Of a stretch of DNA of 64,000 nt, positions 15,001-31,416 are shown piece by piece. This stretch comes from Limnomonas spitsbergensis (lineage: Eukaryota > Chlorophyta > Chlorophyceae > Chlamydomonadales): positions 62,001 through 126,000 of the forward strand of contig JAYJMM010000068.1 of assembly GCA_037349105.1 (NCBI GenBank), in the 5' to 3' direction. The translations under genes were made by a program, and so were the position numbers. The notes under the pieces are model-generated. The model saw nothing but the letters and a program-made list of their open reading frames with translations, had not been told where the DNA came from and searched no databases. Position 1 is the first letter of the stretch; each line of letters opens with the position of its first letter.

Positions 15001-18000
15001 CTTACAGATCATGCCTCCATTACTTACAGATCTTGCCTCCATTTACTTACTTAACCTGCCTCAATTACTTACAGATCTTGCCTCCATTTACATACTGAAC
15101 ATGCCTCCATTAACTTACAGATATTGCCCCAATTTAATTGCAGAACCTGTATCCATTACTTACAGATCCTGCATCCAATTACTGACATAAATTGCCTCCA
15201 TTAACTTACAGATCCTGCCTCCATTTAATTACTGAACCAGCCTCCATTAACTTACAGATCTTGCCTCCATTTCATTTCTGAACCTGCCTCCATTACTTAC
15301 AGATCTTGCATCCATTTACATACGAAACATGCCTCCATTAACTTACAGATATTGCCTCAATTTAATTGCAGAACATGTATCCATTCCTTACAGATCTTGC
15401 ATCCATTTACTGACAGAACATGCATCTTTTAACTTACAGATCATGCCTCCATTTCACTACTGAACTAGCCTCCATTACCTTACAGCTCTTGCCTCGATTC
15501 ACTTACATATCCTACCTCCATTAACTTGCAGATCGTGCCTCCATTAACTTAAAGCATTTGCCTTCATTAACGTACAGATCATGCCTCCATTACTTACAGA
15601 TCTTACCTCCATTTACTTACTTAACCTGCCTCCATTAACTTACAGATGTTACCCCAATTTAATTGCAGAACATGTACCCATTACTTACAGATCCTGCATC
15701 CATTTACTTACTAAACATGCCTCCATTAACGTACAGATCCTGCCTCCATTTAATTACTGAACCAGCCTCCATTAACTTACAGATCTTGCCTCCATTTAAT
15801 TTCTGAACCTGCCTCCATTACTTACAGATCTTGCATCCATTTACGTATTAAACATGCCACCATTAATTTACAGATCTTGCCCCAAATTAATTGCATATAC
15901 TGCCTCCATTAACTTACAGATCTTGCATTCATTTACTGACAGAACATGCATCTATTAACTTACAGATCATGCCTCCATTTAAGTACTGAACCAGCCTCCA
16001 TTACCTTACATATCCTACCTCCATTAACGTACAGATCATGCCTCCATTAACTTACAGCATTTGCCTTCAATAACTTACAGATCATGCCTCCATTACTTAC
16101 AGATCTTGCCTCCATTTACTTACTTAACCTGCCTCAATTACTTACAGATCTTGCCTCCATTTACATACTGAACATGCCTCCATTAACTTACAGATATTGC
16201 CCCAATTTAATTGCAGAACCTGTATCCATTACTTTCAGATCCTGCATCCATTTACTGACAGAACTTGCCTCCATTAACTTACAGATCCTGCCTCCATTTA
16301 ATTACTGAACCAACCTCCATTAAATTACAGATCTTGCCTCCATTTCTTTTCTGAACCTGCCTCCATTACTTTCAGATCTTGCCTCTATTCACTTACATAT
16401 CCTACCTCCATTAACGTACAGATCATACCTCCATTAACTTACAGGATTTGCCTTCATTAACGTACAGATCATGCCTCCATTACTTACAGATCTTACCTCC
16501 ATTTACTTACTTAACCTGCCTCCATTAACTTACAGATGTTGCCCCAATTTAATTGCAGAACATGTACCCATTACTTACAGATCTTGCATCCATTTACTTA
16601 CTAAACATGCCTCCATTAACGTACAGATCCTGCCTCCATTTAATTACTGAACCAGCCTCCACGAACTTACAGATCTTGCCTCCATTTAATTTCTGAACCT
16701 GCCTCCATTACTTACAGATCTTGCATCCATTTACGTATTAAACATGCCACCATTAATTTACAGATCTTGCCCCAAATTAATTGCATAACCTGCCTCCATT
16801 AACTTACAGATCTTTCATCCATTTACTGACAGAACATGCATCTTTTAACTTACAGATCATGCCTCCATTTCATTACTGAACTAGCCTCCATTACCTTACA
16901 GCTCTTGCCTCGATTCACTTACATATCCTACCTCCATTAACTTGCAGATCGTGCCTCCATTAACTTACAGCATTTGCCTTCATTAACGTACAGATCATGC
17001 CTCCATTACTTACAGATCTTACCTCCATTTACTTACTTAACCTGCCTCCATTAACTTACAGATGTTGCCCCAATTTAATTGCAGAACATGTACCCATTAC
17101 TTACAGATCCTGCATTCATTTACTTACTAAACATGCCTCCATTAACGTACAGATCCTGCCTCCATTTCATTACTGAACTAGCCTCCATTAACTTACAGAT
17201 CCTGCCTCCATTTAATTACTGAACCAGCCTCCATTAACTTACAGATCTTGCCTCTATTCACTTACATATCCTACCTCCATTAACGTACAGATCATGCCTC
17301 CATTAACTTACGGTATTTGCCTTCAATAACTTACAGATCATGCCTCCATTACTTACAGATCTTGCCTCCATTTACTTACTAAACCTGCCTCCATTAACTT
17401 ACAGATCTTGCCCCAATTTAATTGCAGAACATGTACCCATTACTTACAGATCTTGCCTCCATTTACTTACTAAACATGCCTCCATTAACTTACAAATCCT
17501 GCCTCCATTTAATTACTGAACCAGCCTCCATTAACTTACAGATCTTGCCTCCATTCACTTACATATCTTACCTCCATTAACTTACAGATCATGCCTCCAT
17601 CAACTTACAGCATTTGCCTTCATTAACTTACAGATCATGCCTCCATTACTTACAGATCTTACCACCATTTACTTACTTAACCTGCATCCATTAACTTACA
17701 GATCTTGCCCCAATTTAATTGCATAACATGTATCCATTACTTACAGATCTTGCCTCCATTTACTTGCTAAACATGCCTCCATTAACTTACAGATCCTGCC
17801 TCCATTTAATTACTGAACCAGCCTCTATTAACTTACAGATCTTGCCTCTATTCACTTACATATCCTACCTCCATTAACGTACAGATCATGCCTCCATTAA
17901 CTTACGGTATTTGCCTTCAATAACTTACAGATCATGCCTCCATTACTTACAGATCTTGCCTCCATTTACTTACTAAACCTGCCTCCATTAACTTACAGAT

Positions 18001-21000
18001 CTTGCCCCAATTTAATTGCAGAACATGTACCCATTACTTACAGATCTTGCCTCCATTTACTTACTAAACATGCCTCCATTAACTTACAAATCCTGCCTCC
18101 ATTTAATTACTGAACCAGCCTCCATTAACTTACAGATCTTGCCTCCATTCACTTACATATCTTACCTCCATTAACTTACAGATCATGCCTCCATCAACTT
18201 ACAGGATTTGCCTTCATTAACGTACAGATCATGCCTCCATTACTTACAGATCTTACCTCCATTTACTTACTTAACCTGCCTCCATTAACTTACAGATGTT
18301 GCCCCAATTTAATTGCAGAACATGTACCCATTACTTACAGATCTTGCATCCATTTACTTACTAAACATGCCTCCATTAACGTACAGATCCTGCCTCCATT
18401 TAATTACTGAACCAGCCTCCACGAACTTACAGATCTTGCCTCCATTTAATTTCTGAACCTGCCTCCATTACTTACAGATCTTGCATCCATTTACGTATTA
18501 AACATGCCACCATTAATTTACAGATCTTGCCCCAAATTAATTGCATAACCTGCCTCCATTAACTTACAGATCTTTCATCCATTTACTGACAGAACATGCA
18601 TCTTTTAACTTACAGATCATGCCTCCATTTCATTACTGAACTAGCCTCCATTACCTTACAGCTCTTGCCTCGATTCACTTACATATCCTACCTCCATTAA
18701 CTTGCAGATCGTGCCTCCATTAACTTACAGCATTTGCCTTCATTAACGTACAGATCATGCCTCCATTACTTACAGATCTTACCTCCATTTACTTACTTAA
18801 CCTGCCTCCATTAACTTACAGATGTTGCCCCAATTTAATTGCAGAACATGTACCCATTACTTACAGATCCTGCATTCATTTACTTACTAAACATGCCTCC
18901 ATTAACGTACAGATCCTGCCTCCATTTCATTACTGAACTAGCCTCCATTAACTTACAGATCCTGCCTCCATTTAATTACTGAACCAGCCTCCATTAACTT
19001 ACAGATCTTGCCTCTATTCACTTACATATCCTACCTCCATTAACGTACAGATCATGCCTCCATTAACTTACGGTATTTGCCTTCAATAACTTACAGATCA
19101 TGCCTCCATTACTTACAGATCTTGCCTCCATTTACTTACTAAACCTGCCTCCATTAACTTACAGATCTTGCCCCAATTTAATTGCAGAACATGTACCCAT
19201 TACTTACAGATCTTGCCTCCATTTACTTACTAAACATGCCTCCATTAACTTACAAATCCTGCCTCCATTTAATTACTGAACCAGCCTCCATTAACTTACA
19301 GATCTTGCCTCCATTCACTTACATATCTTACCTCCATTAACTTACAGATCATGCCTCCATCAACTTACAGCATTTGCCTTCATTAACTTACAGATCATGC
19401 CTCCATTACTTACAGATCTTACCACCATTTACTTACTTAACCTGCATCCATTAACTTACAGATCTTGCCCCAATTTAATTGCATAACATGTATCCATTAC
19501 TTACAGATCTTGCCTCCATTTACTTGCTAAACATGCCTCCATTAACTTACAGATCCTGCCTCCATTTAATTACTGAACCAGCCTCTATTAACTTACAGAT
19601 CTTGCCTCTATTCACTTACATATCCTACCTCCATTAACGTACAGATCATGCCTCCATTAACTTACGGTATTTGCCTTCAATAACTTACAGATCATGCCTC
19701 CATTACTTACAGATCATGCCTCCATTAACTTACTAAACCTGCATCCATTAACTTACAGATCTTGCCCCAATTTAATTGCATAACATGTATCCATTACTTA
19801 CAGATCTTGCCTCCATTTACTTGCTAAACATGCCTCCATTAACTTACAGATCCTGCCTCCATTTAATTACTGAACCAGCCTCTATTAACTTACAGATCTT
19901 GCCTCTATTCACTTACATATCCTACCTCCATTAACGTACAGATCATGCCTCCATTAACTTACGGTATTTGCCTTCAATAACTTACAGATCATGCCTCCAT
20001 TACTTACAGATCTTGCCTCCATTTACTTACTAAACCTGCCTCCATTAACTTACAGATCTTGCCCCAATTTAATTGCAGAACATGTACCCATTACTTACAG
20101 ATCTTGCCTCCATTTACTTACTAAACATGCCTCCATTAACTTACAAATCCTGCCTCCATTTAATTACTGAACCAGCCTCCATTAACTTACAGATCTTGCC
20201 TCCATTCACTTACATATCTTACCTCCATTAACTTACAGATCATGCCTCCATCAACTTACAGCATTTGCCTTCATTAACTTACAGATCATGCCTCCATTAC
20301 TTACAGATCTTACCACCATTTACTTACTTAACCTGCATCCATTAACTTACAGATCTTGCCCCAATTTAATTGCATAACATGTATCCATTACTTACAGATC
20401 TTGCCTCCATTTACTTGCTAAACATGCCTCCATTAACTTACAGATCCTGCCTCCATTTAATTACTGAACCAGCCTCTATTAACTTACAGATATTGCCTCT
20501 ATTCACTTACATATCCTACCTCCATTAACGTACAGATCATGCCTCCATTAACTTACGGTATTTGCCTTCAATAACTTACAGATCATGCCTCCATTACTTA
20601 CAGATCTTGCCTCCATTTACTTACTAAACATGCCTCCATTAACGTACACATCCTGCCTCCATTTAATTACTGAACGTATAGATCTTGCCTCCATTTACTT
20701 ACTAAACCTGCCTCCATTAACTTACAGATATTGCCCCAATTTAATTGCAAAACCTGTATCCATTACTTACAGATCCTGCATCCAATTACTGACATAAATT
20801 GCCTCCATTAACTTACAGATCCTGCCTCCATTTAATTACTGAACCAGCCTCCATTAACTTACAGATCTTGCCTCCATTTCATTTCTGAACCTGCCTCCAT
20901 TACTTACAGATCTTGCATCCATTTACATACGAAACATGCCTCCATTAACTTACAGATATTGCCTCAATTTAATTGCAGAACATGTATCCATTCCTTACAG

Positions 21001-24000
21001 ATCTTGCATCCATTTACTGACAGAACATGCATCTTTTAACTTACAGATCATGCCTCCATTTCATTACTGAACTAGCCTCCATTACCTTACAGCTCTTGCC
21101 TCGATTCACTTACATATCCTACCTCCATTAACTTGCAGATCGTGCCTCCATTAACTTAAAGCATTTGCCTTCATTAACGTACAGATCATGCCTCCATTAC
21201 TTACAGATCTTACCTCCATTTACTTACTTAACCTGCCTCCATTAACTTACAGATGTTACCCCAATTTAATTGCAGAACATGTACCCATTACTTACAGATC
21301 CTGCATCCATTTACTTACTAAACATGCCTCCATTAACGTACAGATCCTGCCTCCATTTAATTACTGAACCAGCCTCCATTAACTTACAGATCTTGCCTCC
21401 ATTTAATTTCTGAACCTGCCTCCATTACTTACAGATCTTGCATCCATTTACGTATTAAACATGCCACCATTAATTTACAGATCTTGCCCCAAATTAATTG
21501 CATATACTGCCTCCATTAACTTACAGATCTTGCATTCATTTACTGACAGAACATGCATCTATTAACTTACAGATCATGCCTCCATTTAAGTACTGAACCA
21601 GCCTCCATTACCTTACATATCCTACCTCCATTAACGTACAGATCATGCCTCCATTAACTTACAGCATTTGCCTTCAATAACTTACAGATCATGCCTCCAT
21701 TACTTACAGATCTTGCCTCCATTTACTTACTTAACCTGCCTCAATTACTTACAGATCTTGCCTCCATTTACATACTGAACATGCCTCCATTAACTTACAG
21801 ATATTGCCCCAATTTAATTGCAGAACCTGTATCCATTACTTACAGATCCTGCATCCAATTACTGACATAAATTGCCTCCATTAACTTACAGATCCTGCCT
21901 CCATTTAATTACTGAACCAGCCTCCATTAACTTACAGATCTTGCCTCCATTTCATTTCTGAACCTGCCTCCATTACTTACAGATCTTGCATCCATTTACA
22001 TACGAAACATGCCTCCATTAACTTACAGATATTGCCTCAATTTAATTGCAGAACATGTATCCATTCCTTACAGATCTTGCATCCATTTACTGACAGAACA
22101 TGCATCTTTTAACTTACAGATCATGCCTCCATTTCACTACTGAACTAGCCTCCATTACCTTACAGCTCTTGCCTCGATTCACTTACATATCCTACCTCCA
22201 TTAACTTGCAGATCGTGCCTCCATTAACTTAAAGCATTTGCCTTCATTAACGTACAGATCATGCCTCCATTACTTACAGATCTTACCTCCATTTACTTAC
22301 TTAACCTGCCTCCATTAACTTACAGATGTTACCCCAATTTAATTGCAGAACATGTACCCATTACTTACAGATCCTGCATCCATTTACTTACTAAACATGC
22401 CTCCATTAACGTACAGATCCTGCCTCCATTTAATTACTGAACCAGCCTCCATTAACTTACAGATCTTGCCTCCATTTAATTTCTGAACCTGCCTCCATTA
22501 CTTACAGATCTTGCATCCATTTACGTATTAAACATGCCACCATTAATTTACAGATCTTGCCCCAAATTAATTGCATATACTGCCTCCATTAACTTACAGA
22601 TCTTGCATTCATTTACTGACAGAACATGCATCTATTAACTTACAGATCATGCCTCCATTTAAGTACTGAACCAGCCTCCATTACCTTACATATCCTACCT
22701 CCATTAACGTACAGATCATGCCTCCATTAACTTACAGCATTTGCCTTCAATAACTTACAGATCATGCCTCCATTACTTACAGATCTTGCCTCCATTTACT
22801 TACTTAACCTGCCTCAATTACTTACAGATCTTGCCTCCATTTACATACTGAACATGCCTCCATTAACTTACAGATATTGCCCCAATTTAATTGCAGAACC
22901 TGTATCCATTACTTTCAGATCCTGCATCCATTTACTGACAGAACTTGCCTCCATTAACTTACAGATCCTGCCTCCATTTAATTACTGAACCAACCTCCAT
23001 TAAATTACAGATCTTGCCTCCATTTCTTTTCTGAACCTGCCTCCATTACTTTCAGATCTTGCCTCTATTCACTTACATATCCTACCTCCATTAACGTACA
23101 GATCATACCTCCATTAACTTACAGGATTTGCCTTCATTAACGTACAGATCATGCCTCCATTACTTACAGATCTTACCTCCATTTACTTACTTAACCTGCC
23201 TCCATTAACTTACAGATGTTGCCCCAATTTAATTGCAGAACATGTACCCATTACTTACAGATCTTGCATCCATTTACTTACTAAACATGCCTCCATTAAC
23301 GTACAGATCCTGCCTCCATTTAATTACTGAACCAGCCTCCACGAACTTACAGATCTTGCCTCCATTTAATTTCTGAACCTGCCTCCATTACTTACAGATC
23401 TTGCATCCATTTACGTATTAAACATGCCACCATTAATTTACAGATCTTGCCCCAAATTAATTGCATAACCTGCCTCCATTAACTTACAGATCTTTCATCC
23501 ATTTACTGACAGAACATGCATCTTTTAACTTACAGATCATGCCTCCATTTCATTACTGAACTAGCCTCCATTACCATACAGCTCTTGCCTCGATTCACTT
23601 ACATATCCTACCTCCATTAACTTGCAGATCGTGCCTCCATTAACTTACAGCATTTGCCTTCATTAACGTACAGATCATGCCTCCATTACTTACAGATCTT
23701 ACCTCCATTTACTTACTTAACCTGCCTCCATTAACTTACAGATGTTGCCCCAATTTAATTGCAGAACATGTACCCATTACTTACAGATCCTGCATTCATT
23801 TACTTACTAAACATGCCTCCATTAACGTACAGATCCTGCCTCCATTTCATTACTGAACTAGCCTCCATTAACTTACAGATCCTGCCTCCATTTAATTACT
23901 GAACCAGCCTCCATTAACTTACAGATCTTGCCTCTATTCACTTACATATCCTACCTCCATTAACGTACAGATCATGCCTCCATTAACTTACGGTATTTGC

Positions 24001-25481
24001 CTTCAATAACTTACAGATCATGCCTCCATTACTTACAGATCTTGCCTCCATTTACTTACTAAACCTGCCTCCATTAACTTACAGATCTTGCCCCAATTTA
24101 ATTGCAGAACATGTACCCATTACTTACAGATCTTGCCTCCATTTACTTACTAAACATGCCTCCATTAACTTACAAATCCTGCCTCCATTTAATTACTGAA
24201 CCAGCCTCCATTAACTTACAGATCTTGCCTCCATTCACTTACATATCTTACCTCCATTAACTTACAGATCATGCCTCCATCAACTTACAGCATTTGCCTT
24301 CATTAACTTACAGATCATGCCTCCATTACTTACAGATCTTACCACCATTTACTTACTTAACCTGCATCCATTAACTTACAGATCTTGCCCCAATTTAATT
24401 GCATAACATGTATCCATTACTTACAGATCTTGCCTCCATTTACTTGCTAAACATGCCTCCATTAACTTACAGATCCTGCCTCCATTTAATTACTGAACCA
24501 GCCTCTATTAACTTACAGATCTTGCCTCTATTCACTTACATATCCTACCTCCATTAACGTACAGATCATGCCTCCATTAACTTACGGTATTTGCCTTCAA
24601 TAACTTACAGATCATGCCTCCATTACTTACAGATCTTGCCTCCATTTACTTACTAAACCTGCCTCCATTAACTTACAGATCTTGCCCCAATTTAATTGCA
24701 GAACATGTACCCATTACTTACAGATCTTGCCTCCATTTACTTACTAAACATGCCTCCATTAACTTACAAATCCTGCCTCCATTTAATTACTGAACCAGCC
24801 TCCATTAACTTACAGATCTTGCCTCCATTCACTTACATATCTTACCTCCATTAACTTACAGATCATGCCTCCATCAACTTACAGGATTTGCCTTCATTAA
24901 CGTACAGATCATGCCTCCATTACTTACAGATCTTACCTCCATTTACTTACTTAACCTGCCTCCATTAACTTACAGATGTTGCCCCAATTTAATTGCAAAA
25001 CCTGTATCCATTACTTACAGATCCTGCATCCAATTACTGACATAAATTGCCTCCATTAACTTACAGATCCTGCCTCCATTTAATTACTGAACCAGCCTCC
25101 ATTAACTTACAGATCTTGCCTCCATTTCATTTCTGAACCTGCCTCCATTACTTACAGATCTTGCATCCATTTACATACGAAACATGCCTCCATTAACTTA
25201 CAGATATTGTCTCAATTTAATTGCAGAACATGTATCCATTCCTTACAGATCTTGCATCCATTTACTGACAGAACATGCATCTTTTAACTTACAGATCATG
25301 CCTCCATTTCATTACTGAACTAGCCTCCATTACCTTACAGCTCTTGCCTCGATTCACTTACATATCCTACCTCCATTAACTTGCAGATCGTGCCTCCATT
25401 AACTTAAAGCATTTGCCTTCATTAACGTACAGATCATGCCTCCATTACTTACAGATCTTACCTCCATTTACTTACTTAACC

Positions 25482-28278
25482 TGCCTCCATTAACTTACAG
25501 ATGTTACCCCAATTTAATTGCAGAACATGTACCCATTACTTACAGATCCTGCATCCATTTACTTACTAAACATGCCTCCATTAACGTACAGATCCTGCCT
25601 CCATTTAATTACTGAACCAGCCTCCATTAACTTACAGATCTTGCCTCCATTTAATTTCTGAACCTGCCTCCATTACTTACAGATCTTGCATCCATTTACG
25701 TATTAAACATGCCACCATTAATTTACAGATCTTGCCCCAAATTAATTGCATATACTGCCTCCATTAACTTACAGATCTTGCATTCATTTACTGACAGAAC
25801 ATGCATCTATTAACTTACAGATCATGCCTCCATTTAAGTACTGAACCAGCCTCCATTACCTTACATATCCTACCTCCATTAACGTACAGATCATGCCTCC
25901 ATTAACTTACAGCATTTGCCTTCAATAACTTACAGATCATGCCTCCATTACTTACAGATCTTGCCTCCATTTACTTACTTAACCTGCCTCAATTACTTAC
26001 AGATCTTGCCTCCATTTACATACTGAACATGCCTCCATTAACTTACAGATATTGCCCCAATTTAATTGCAGAACCTGTATCCATTACTTTCAGATCCTGC
26101 ATCCATTTACTGACAGAACTTGCCTCCATTAACTTACAGATCCTGCCTCCATTTAATTACTGAACCAACCTCCATTAAATTACAGATCTTGCCTCCATTT
26201 CTTTTCTGAACCTGCCTCCATTACTTTCAGATCTTGCCTCTATTCACTTACATATCCTACCTCCATTAACGTACAGATCATACCTCCATTAACTTACAGG
26301 ATTTGCCTTCATTAACGTACAGATCATGCCTCCATTACTTACAGATCTTACCTCCATTTACTTACTTAACCTGCCTCCATTAACTTACAGATGTTGCCCC
26401 AATTTAATTGCAGAACATGTACCCATTACTTACAGATCTTGCATCCATTTACTTACTAAACATGCCTCCATTAACGTACAGATCCTGCCTCCATTTAATT
26501 ACTGAACCAGCCTCCACGAACTTACAGATCTTGCCTCCATTTAATTTCTGAACCTGCCTCCATTACTTACAGATCTTGCATCCATTTACGTATTAAACAT
26601 GCCACCATTAATTTACAGATCTTGCCCCAAATTAATTGCATAACCTGCCTCCATTAACTTACAGATCTTTCATCCATTTACTGACAGAACATGCATCTTT
26701 TAACTTACAGATCATGCCTCCATTTCATTACTGAACTAGCCTCCATTACCTTACAGCTCTTGCCTCGATTCACTTACATATCCTACCTCCATTAACTTGC
26801 AGATCGTGCCTCCATTAACTTACAGCATTTGCCTTCATTAACGTACAGATCATGCCTCCATTACTTACAGATCTTACCTCCATTTACTTACTTAACCTGC
26901 CTCCATTAACTTACAGATGTTGCCCCAATTTAATTGCAGAACATGTACCCATTACTTACAGATCCTGCATCCATTTACTTACTAAACATGCCTCCATTAA
27001 CGTACAGATCCTGCCTCCATTTCATTACTGAACTAGCCTCCATTAACTTACAGATCCTGCCTCCATTTAATTACTGAACCAGCCTCCATTAACTTACAGA
27101 TCTTGCCTCTATTCACTTACATATCCTACCTCCATTAACGTACAGATCATGCCTCCATTAACTTACGGTATTTGCCTTCAATAACTTACAGATCATGCCT
27201 CCATTACTTACAGATCTTGCCTCCATTTACTTACTAAACCTGCCTCCATTAACTTACAGATCTTGCCCCAATTTAATTGCAGAACATGTACCCATTACTT
27301 ACAGATCTTGCCTCCATTTACTTACTAAACATGCCTCCATTAACTTACAAATCCTGCCTCCATTTAATTACTGAACCAGCCTCCATTAACTTACAGATCT
27401 TGCCTCCATTCACTTACATATCTTACCTCCATTAACTTACAGATCATGCCTCCATCAACTTACAGCATTTGCCTTCATTAACTTACAGATCATGCCTCCA
27501 TTACTTACAGATCTTACCACCATTTACTTACTTAACCTGCATCCATTAACTTACAGATCTTGCCCCAATTTAATTGCATAACATGTATCCATTACTTACA
27601 GATCTTGCCTCCATTTACTTGCTAAACATGCCTCCATTAACTTACAGATCCTGCCTCCATTTAATTACTGAACCAGCCTCTATTAACTTACAGATCTTGC
27701 CTCTATTCACTTACATATCCTACCTCCATTAACGTACAGATCATGCCTCCATTAACTTACGGTATTTGCCTTCAATAACTTACAGATCATGCCTCCATTA
27801 CTTACAGATCTTGCCTCCATTTACTTACTAAACATGCCTCCATTAACGTACACATCCTGCCTCCATTTAATTACTGAACGTATAGATCTTGCCTCCATTT
27901 ACTTACTAAACCTGCCTCCATTAACTTACAGATCTTGCCCCGATTTAATTGCAGAGCCTGTATCCATTACTTACAGATCATGCATCCATTTACTGACAGA
28001 ACATGCCTCCATTACCTTACAGATCATGCCTCAATTACTTTCATATCTTGCCTCCATTTACTTACTTAACATGCCACCATTAACTTACAGATATTGCCCC
28101 AATTTAATTGCAAAACCTGTATCCATTACTTACAGATCCTGCATCCAATTACTGACATAAATTGCCTCCATTAACTTACAGATCCTGCCTCCATTTAATT
28201 ACTGAACCAGCCTCCATTAACTTACAGATCTTGCCTCCATTTCATTTCTGAACCTGCCTCCATTACTTACAGATCTTG
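25482..28278 (+). repeat. satellite higher-order module, copy A of a recent duplication
   Basis: This block of about 2.8 kb matches 28,620-31,416 at a constant offset of 3,138 bp, including rare variants such as GATCTTTCATCC and the GAACGTATAGATC marker. The copies diverge sharply at 28,279 versus 31,417, where different monomers follow. This shows recent amplification of a multi-monomer segment rather than of single monomers. Confidence 0.8.
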
Positions 28279-28619
28279 CCTCCATTTACTTACTTAACCT
28301 GCCTCCATTAACTTACAGATATTGCCCCAATTTAATTGCAGAACCTGTATCCATTACTTACAGATCTTGCCTCCATTTACTTACAGATCCTGCCACCATT
28401 TAATTACTGAACCAGTCTCCATTAAATTACAGATCCTGCCTCCATTTCATTACTGAACTAGCCTCCATTAACTTACAGATCTTGCCTCCATTCACTTACA
28501 TATCCTACCTCCATTAACGTACAGATCATGCCTCCATTAACTTACGGTATTTGCCTTCAATAACTTACAGATCATGCCTCCATTACTTACAGATCTTGCC
28601 TCCATTTACTTACTAAACC

Positions 28620-31416
28620 AGCCTCCATTAACTTACAGATGTTACCCCAATTTAATTGCAGAACATGTACCCATTACTTACAGATCCTGCATCCATTTAC
28701 TTACTAAACATGCCTCCATTAACGTACAGATCCTGCCTCCATTTAATTACTGAACCAGCCTCCATTAACTTACAGATCTTGCCTCCATTTAATTTCTGAA
28801 CCTGCCTCCATTACTTACAGATCTTGCATCCATTTACGTATTAAACATGCCACCATTAATTTACAGATCTTGCCCCAAATTAATTGCATATACTGCCTCC
28901 ATTAACTTACAGATCTTGCATTCATTTACTGACAGAACATGCATCTATTAACTTACAGATCATGCCTCCATTTAAGTACTGAACCAGCCTCCATTACCTT
29001 ACATATCCTACCTCCATTAACGTACAGATCATGCCTCCATTAACTTACAGCATTTGCCTTCAATAACTTACAGATCATGCCTCCATTACTTACAGATCTT
29101 GCCTCCATTTACTTACTTAACCTGCCTCAATTACTTACAGATCTTGCCTCCATTTACATACTGAACATGCCTCCATTAACTTACAGATATTGCCCCAATT
29201 TAATTGCAGAACCTGTATCCATTACTTTCAGATCCTGCATCCATTTACTGACAGAACTTGCCTCCATTAACTTACAGATCCTGCCTCCATTTAATTACTG
29301 AACCAACCTCCATTAAATTACAGATCTTGCCTCCATTTCTTTTCTGAACCTGCCTCCATTACTTTCAGATCTTGCCTCTATTCACTTACATATCCTACCT
29401 CCATTAACGTACAGATCATACCTCCATTAACTTACAGGATTTGCCTTCATTAACGTACAGATCATGCCTCCATTACTTACAGATCTTACCTCCATTTACT
29501 TACTTAACCTGCCTCCATTAACTTACAGATGTTGCCCCAATTTAATTGCAGAACATGTACCCATTACTTACAGATCTTGCATCCATTTACTTACTAAACA
29601 TGCCTCCATTAACGTACAGATCCTGCCTCCATTTAATTACTGAACCAGCCTCCACGAACTTACAGATCTTGCCTCCATTTAATTTCTGAACCTGCCTCCA
29701 TTACTTACAGATCTTGCATCCATTTACGTATTAAACATGCCACCATTAATTTACAGATCTTGCCCCAAATTAATTGCATAACCTGCCTCCATTAACTTAC
29801 AGATCTTTCATCCATTTACTGACAGAACATGCATCTTTTAACTTACAGATCATGCCTCCATTTCATTACTGAACTAGCCTCCATTACCTTACAGCTCTTG
29901 CCTCGATTCACTTACATATCCTACCTCCATTAACTTGCAGATCGTGCCTCCATTAACTTACAGCATTTGCCTTCATTAACGTACAGATCATGCCTCCATT
30001 ACTTACAGATCTTACCTCCATTTACTTACTTAACCTGCCTCCATTAACTTACAGATGTTGCCCCAATTTAATTGCAGAACATGTACCCATTACTTACAGA
30101 TCCTGCATCCATTTACTTACTAAACATGCCTCCATTAACGTACAGATCCTGCCTCCATTTCATTACTGAACTAGCCTCCATTAACTTACAGATCCTGCCT
30201 CCATTTAATTACTGAACCAGCCTCCATTAACTTACAGATCTTGCCTCTATTCACTTACATATCCTACCTCCATTAACGTACAGATCATGCCTCCATTAAC
30301 TTACGGTATTTGCCTTCAATAACTTACAGATCATGCCTCCATTACTTACAGATCTTGCCTCCATTTACTTACTAAACCTGCCTCCATTAACTTACAGATC
30401 TTGCCCCAATTTAATTGCAGAACATGTACCCATTACTTACAGATCTTGCCTCCATTTACTTACTAAACATGCCTCCATTAACTTACAAATCCTGCCTCCA
30501 TTTAATTACTGAACCAGCCTCCATTAACTTACAGATCTTGCCTCCATTCACTTACATATCTTACCTCCATTAACTTACAGATCATGCCTCCATCAACTTA
30601 CAGCATTTGCCTTCATTAACTTACAGATCATGCCTCCATTACTTACAGATCTTACCACCATTTACTTACTTAACCTGCATCCATTAACTTACAGATCTTG
30701 CCCCAATTTAATTGCATAACATGTATCCATTACTTACAGATCTTGCCTCCATTTACTTGCTAAACATGCCTCCATTAACTTACAGATCCTGCCTCCATTT
30801 AATTACTGAACCAGCCTCTATTAACTTACAGATCTTGCCTCTATTCACTTACATATCCTACCTCCATTAACGTACAGATCATGCCTCCATTAACTTACGG
30901 TATTTGCCTTCAATAACTTACAGATCATGCCTCCATTACTTACAGATCTTGCCTCCATTTACTTACTAAACATGCCTCCATTAACGTACACATCCTGCCT
31001 CCATTTAATTACTGAACGTATAGATCTTGCCTCCATTTACTTACTAAACCTGCCTCCATTAACTTACAGATCTTGCCCCGATTTAATTGCAGAGCCTGTA
31101 TCCATTACTTACAGATCATGCATCCATTTACTGACAGAACATGCCTCCATTACCTTACAGATCATGCCTCAATTACTTTCATATCTTGCCTCCATTTACT
31201 TACTTAACATGCCACCATTAACTTACAGATATTGCCCCAATTTAATTGCAAAACCTGTATCCATTACTTACAGATCCTGCATCCAATTACTGACATAAAT
31301 TGCCTCCATTAACTTACAGATCCTGCCTCCATTTAATTACTGAACCAGCCTCCATTAACTTACAGATCTTGCCTCCATTTCATTTCTGAACCTGCCTCCA
31401 TTACTTACAGATCTTG
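28620..31416 (+). repeat. satellite higher-order module, copy B
   Basis: Partner of 25,482-28,278 at an offset of 3,138 bp. The intervening 28,279-28,619 is a different monomer series that resembles 32,227-32,570, so modules have been shuffled as well as duplicated. Confidence 0.8.
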
